The translations under genes were made by a program, and so were the position numbers. The notes under the pieces are model-generated. The model searched no databases, had not been told where the DNA came from, and saw nothing but the letters and a program-made list of their open reading frames with translations. This document shows positions 6,925-8,203 of a stretch of DNA of 8,203 bases, piece by piece. The number at the start of each line of letters is the position of its first letter. Positions within the stretch are counted from its first letter, which is position 1. The stretch covers positions 1-8,203 of the forward strand of contig CAMNIW010000047.1 of the NCBI GenBank assembly GCA_946540675.1, read 5' to 3'. The DNA comes from an uncultured Clostridia bacterium. Lineage in GTDB: Bacteria; Bacillota; Clostridia; Christensenellales; Borkfalkiaceae.

Positions 6925-7440
6925 TTATTCTCCGGCTTTATAATCGGGGCGCCCTTTCAAAAATCCGGCAACGTATGCGGGGGGATCGGTCATGCCGCGC
7001 CGGATCCATTCGTTTACAAGTCCGCAAATAATGCCCGAAACTCTCGCCGTCAGATAGGCTTGTTCTTTGTCGATCAGACTGCGCCCGCCTTTCGCACAAT
7101 CGAAAACGTGCTTTTCAAACGGATAGTACAAGCCTTTTTGATAGACGAGCAATATTTCTTCCTTCATGGTAAGCAAATGCTCGAAAACGCTCGTTTCCAC
7201 CTCTTTTTCACCGTAGAGGAACGCCCGCTCGTTTTTCTTCCACCAGCTTTGCGTTTTGTCCATAAAGTAGGAATAGATCACGTCCTCAAACGAATTGAAA
7301 TTCCGATAAAACGAACTGCGGCTCACGCCCGCTTTCGCAACCAGATCCGTGACCGAAATCTCCGATAATTCTTTCTCTTTCAATAGGATAAACAGCGCTT
7401 GTATGATGGAATCGGTAATGATAACGTCTTTTCTTTTCAT
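6925..7440 (-). CDS. TetR/AcrR-family transcriptional regulator
   Basis: A 171-residue protein. The ATG at 7440 has a strong AGGAG site 5 nt upstream. Residues 7-55 form the TetR DNA-binding domain: a helix around 'DSIIQALFILLKEK', then 'EISVTDLVAKAGVSRSSFYRNF' with the recognition helix at about residues 39-47, then 'FEDVIYSYF'. Residues 60-171 are helical and form the ligand-binding and dimer domain; they are short but in range for the smaller TetR members. Such proteins usually repress an adjacent divergent gene and let go when a small ligand binds. Here the divergent neighbour is the pectinacetylesterase-like gene. The shared promoter region carries a large palindrome, so repression of both genes is the natural reading. 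The ligand is unknown. Confidence 0.93.
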   Translation of the reverse strand: MKRKDVIITDSIIQALFILLKEKELSEISVTDLVAKAGVSRSSFYRNFNSFEDVIYSYFMDKTQSWWKKNERAFLYGEKEVETSVFEHLLTMKEEILLVYQKGLYYPFEKHVFDCAKGGRSLIDKEQAYLTARVSGIICGLVNEWIRRGMTDPPAYVAGFLKGRPDYKAGE

Positions 7441-7507
7441 AATGGCTCCTTTTTTTGCGACAAATCGCCGCTCTTGTTTCCTTATGACTGAAATATTGTC
7501 AATTATC

Positions 7508-7536
7508 TTGATTTTGTCTTTCTTTTATGATACAAT
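7508..7536 (+). promoter_or_regulatory. Promoter of the esterase gene
   Basis: TTGATT (7508-7513), a 17-bp spacer and TACAAT (7531-7536, 5 of 6) with an upstream TGA giving an extended -10. Transcription should start near 7543, leaving a leader of about 49 nt. The -10 box sits inside the palindrome. Confidence 0.7.
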
Positions 7537-7555
7537 TATATCATAAAGCAAAGTC
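7516..7555. promoter_or_regulatory. 40-bp near-palindrome, likely TetR operator
   Basis: The left arm GTCTTTCTTTTATGATA (7516-7532) and right arm TATCATAAAGCAAAGTC (7539-7555) are complementary at 14 of 17 positions around a 6-bp centre. The inner 9 bp of each arm, TTTATGATA/TATCATAAA, are perfect. It covers the -10 boxes of both divergent promoters, as expected for a TetR-family operator. Confidence 0.75.
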
Positions 7556-7563
7556 AAATGCAA
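7535..7563 (-). promoter_or_regulatory. Promoter of the TetR gene
   Basis: On the minus strand a perfect TATAAT (7540-7535) carries an extended TGA just upstream. A weak -35 TTGCAT (7563-7558, 3 of 6) lies at 17-bp spacing. The start would be near 7528, giving a leader of about 88 nt. It overlaps the plus-strand promoter by two bases of the -10 boxes. Confidence 0.6.
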
Positions 7564-7591
7564 CACTTTTTTGAAAAAAGGAGAAATTTTT

Positions 7592-8203
7592 ATGGCTGAA
7601 CAGGTAAAAAGGAAAAAGAAACATGTGGTGCTTATTGTAGTCTTGGTGATTGTTGCAGTCATTATTGCAGTAGGAGTCGGCGTGGGTGTGTTGCTTAAAA
7701 AAACTATATTTATGAGTTATCCTGAATTGAAAGGAGAGCCGAAAGTCGGTCAATGGTATCAGGTAACCCCCGAAGGAACCATCTCGTCCAACGGAACCGA
7801 ATGGCACGGCATTTTCCGAAAAGGGACGGAAAACAAAGTCGTCGTCTATTTCTTCGGCGGCGGGGTAAGCATCACCCCCGAAACCTCTGAGCAGGGGAAA
7901 ACGTTTTTTGCGGTCGATATGACGGCGCAGAATTTTGTAGCGCAGGGCGGGATCGGAAGTACGGTGGAAAGTAACCCGTTCAAGGATTGGTCGTTTGTTG
8001 TCATTCCGTATGCTTCCGGGGATTTCCACACGGGAACGGGAGAATATCGTTATACATCTGACGGAAAGGAAAAGACCGTTTATCACCACGGTTACACCAA
8101 CTATGCCGCAATGGTGGAAACCGTCAAACCGTATATCGGGGAACCGGACGCCTTGCTTGTAACGGGCTTTTCCGCGGGCGGTTTTGCTACGTCGCTGCTT
8201 GCG
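7592..8203 (+). CDS. Membrane-anchored pectinacetylesterase-like hydrolase, 5' part
   Basis: 204 codons are visible and the frame is still open at the window edge. The ATG at 7592 follows AAAAAAGGAG with 8-nt spacing. Residues 5-10 are basic (VKRKKK) and residues 11-35 are a Val/Ile-rich hydrophobic segment, an N-terminal membrane anchor that puts the enzyme outside. The rest matches the pectinacetylesterase (Notum-like) alpha/beta-hydrolase fold: VVVYFFGGG (residues 83-91, oxyanion-hole glycines), VIPYASGDFHTG (137-148) and GFSAGG (192-197) with S194 as the likely nucleophile. The catalytic Asp and His would lie beyond the edge. Family members remove acetyl groups from pectin or act on other esters; the true substrate here is open. 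It is divergent from the TetR gene and shares its palindromic promoter region. Confidence 0.85.
   Translation, partial: MAEQVKRKKKHVVLIVVLVIVAVIIAVGVGVGVLLKKTIFMSYPELKGEPKVGQWYQVTPEGTISSNGTEWHGIFRKGTENKVVVYFFGGGVSITPETSEQGKTFFAVDMTAQNFVAQGGIGSTVESNPFKDWSFVVIPYASGDFHTGTGEYRYTSDGKEKTVYHHGYTNYAAMVETVKPYIGEPDALLVTGFSAGGFATSLLA

Noticed and set aside
6883..7368. Plus-strand open frame across the TetR gene.
   Set aside because: It is the antisense shadow of a clear TetR coding region with a strong ribosome site; its start lies in the terminator hairpin.
7497..7502. Perfect TTGACA on the minus strand upstream of the TetR gene.
   Set aside because: No -10-like box is found at 15-19 bp spacing (the 17-bp position reads AAACAA), so the TATAAT within the palindrome is the better promoter.
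7541..8089. Long open frame on the minus strand across the esterase gene.
   Set aside because: It overlaps the plus-strand gene, which has a promoter, Shine-Dalgarno, membrane anchor and hydrolase motifs. The minus-strand translation shows no recognisable domain.

Overview
The window looks like a piece of a bacterial chromosome from the Bacillota, probably a gut-type Clostridia lineage. Three things point there. Shine-Dalgarno sites are of the AGGAG kind, the promoters fit the TTGACA/TATAAT housekeeping consensus closely, and the gene content is glycan degradation with AraC and TetR regulators. No taxonomic marker is present, so this assignment is an inference from style.

Layout. (1) Positions 3-2111 (+) hold the 3' part of a large, probably exported protein. 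It has small beta-type domains followed by three tandem copies of a domain of about 165 residues. (2) Positions 2179-3459 (+) encode a CehA/McbA-type PHP-domain metallohydrolase, and 3518-5410 (+) encode a GH20-family glycosidase. The two are probably co-transcribed and end at a strong 16-bp hairpin that also serves the convergent gene. (3) Positions 5449-6318 (-) encode an AraC-family regulator with a near-consensus promoter. Three AAAATG-type direct repeats, spaced about two helical turns apart, lie in and upstream of that promoter. (4) Positions 6319-6924 contain no complete gene. They hold the AraC control region, an open frame without a start codon that leads into an excellent terminator, a 20-codon ORF with a good Shine-Dalgarno that may be a truncated gene start, and two more hairpins. 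I read this as a zone of gene decay, although a small RNA is an alternative for part of it. (5) Positions 6925-7440 (-) encode a TetR-family repressor. It is divergent from the gene at 7592-8203 (+), a membrane-anchored pectinacetylesterase-like hydrolase cut off by the window edge.

How it fits together. Two small sugar-related modules sit side by side. In the first, a GH20 glycosidase and a PHP hydrolase, both without visible signal peptides, would act in the cytoplasm, with an AraC-type regulator next door. In the second, a TetR repressor and a surface-anchored esterase diverge from a 40-bp near-palindrome that contains both of their -10 elements, so one operator could switch both genes. 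No CRISPR array, transposase, tRNA or rRNA was found. I see no clearly new multi-gene system. The most interesting points are the shared palindromic promoter, the phased AraC-region repeats and the decayed or RNA-like intergenic stretch.
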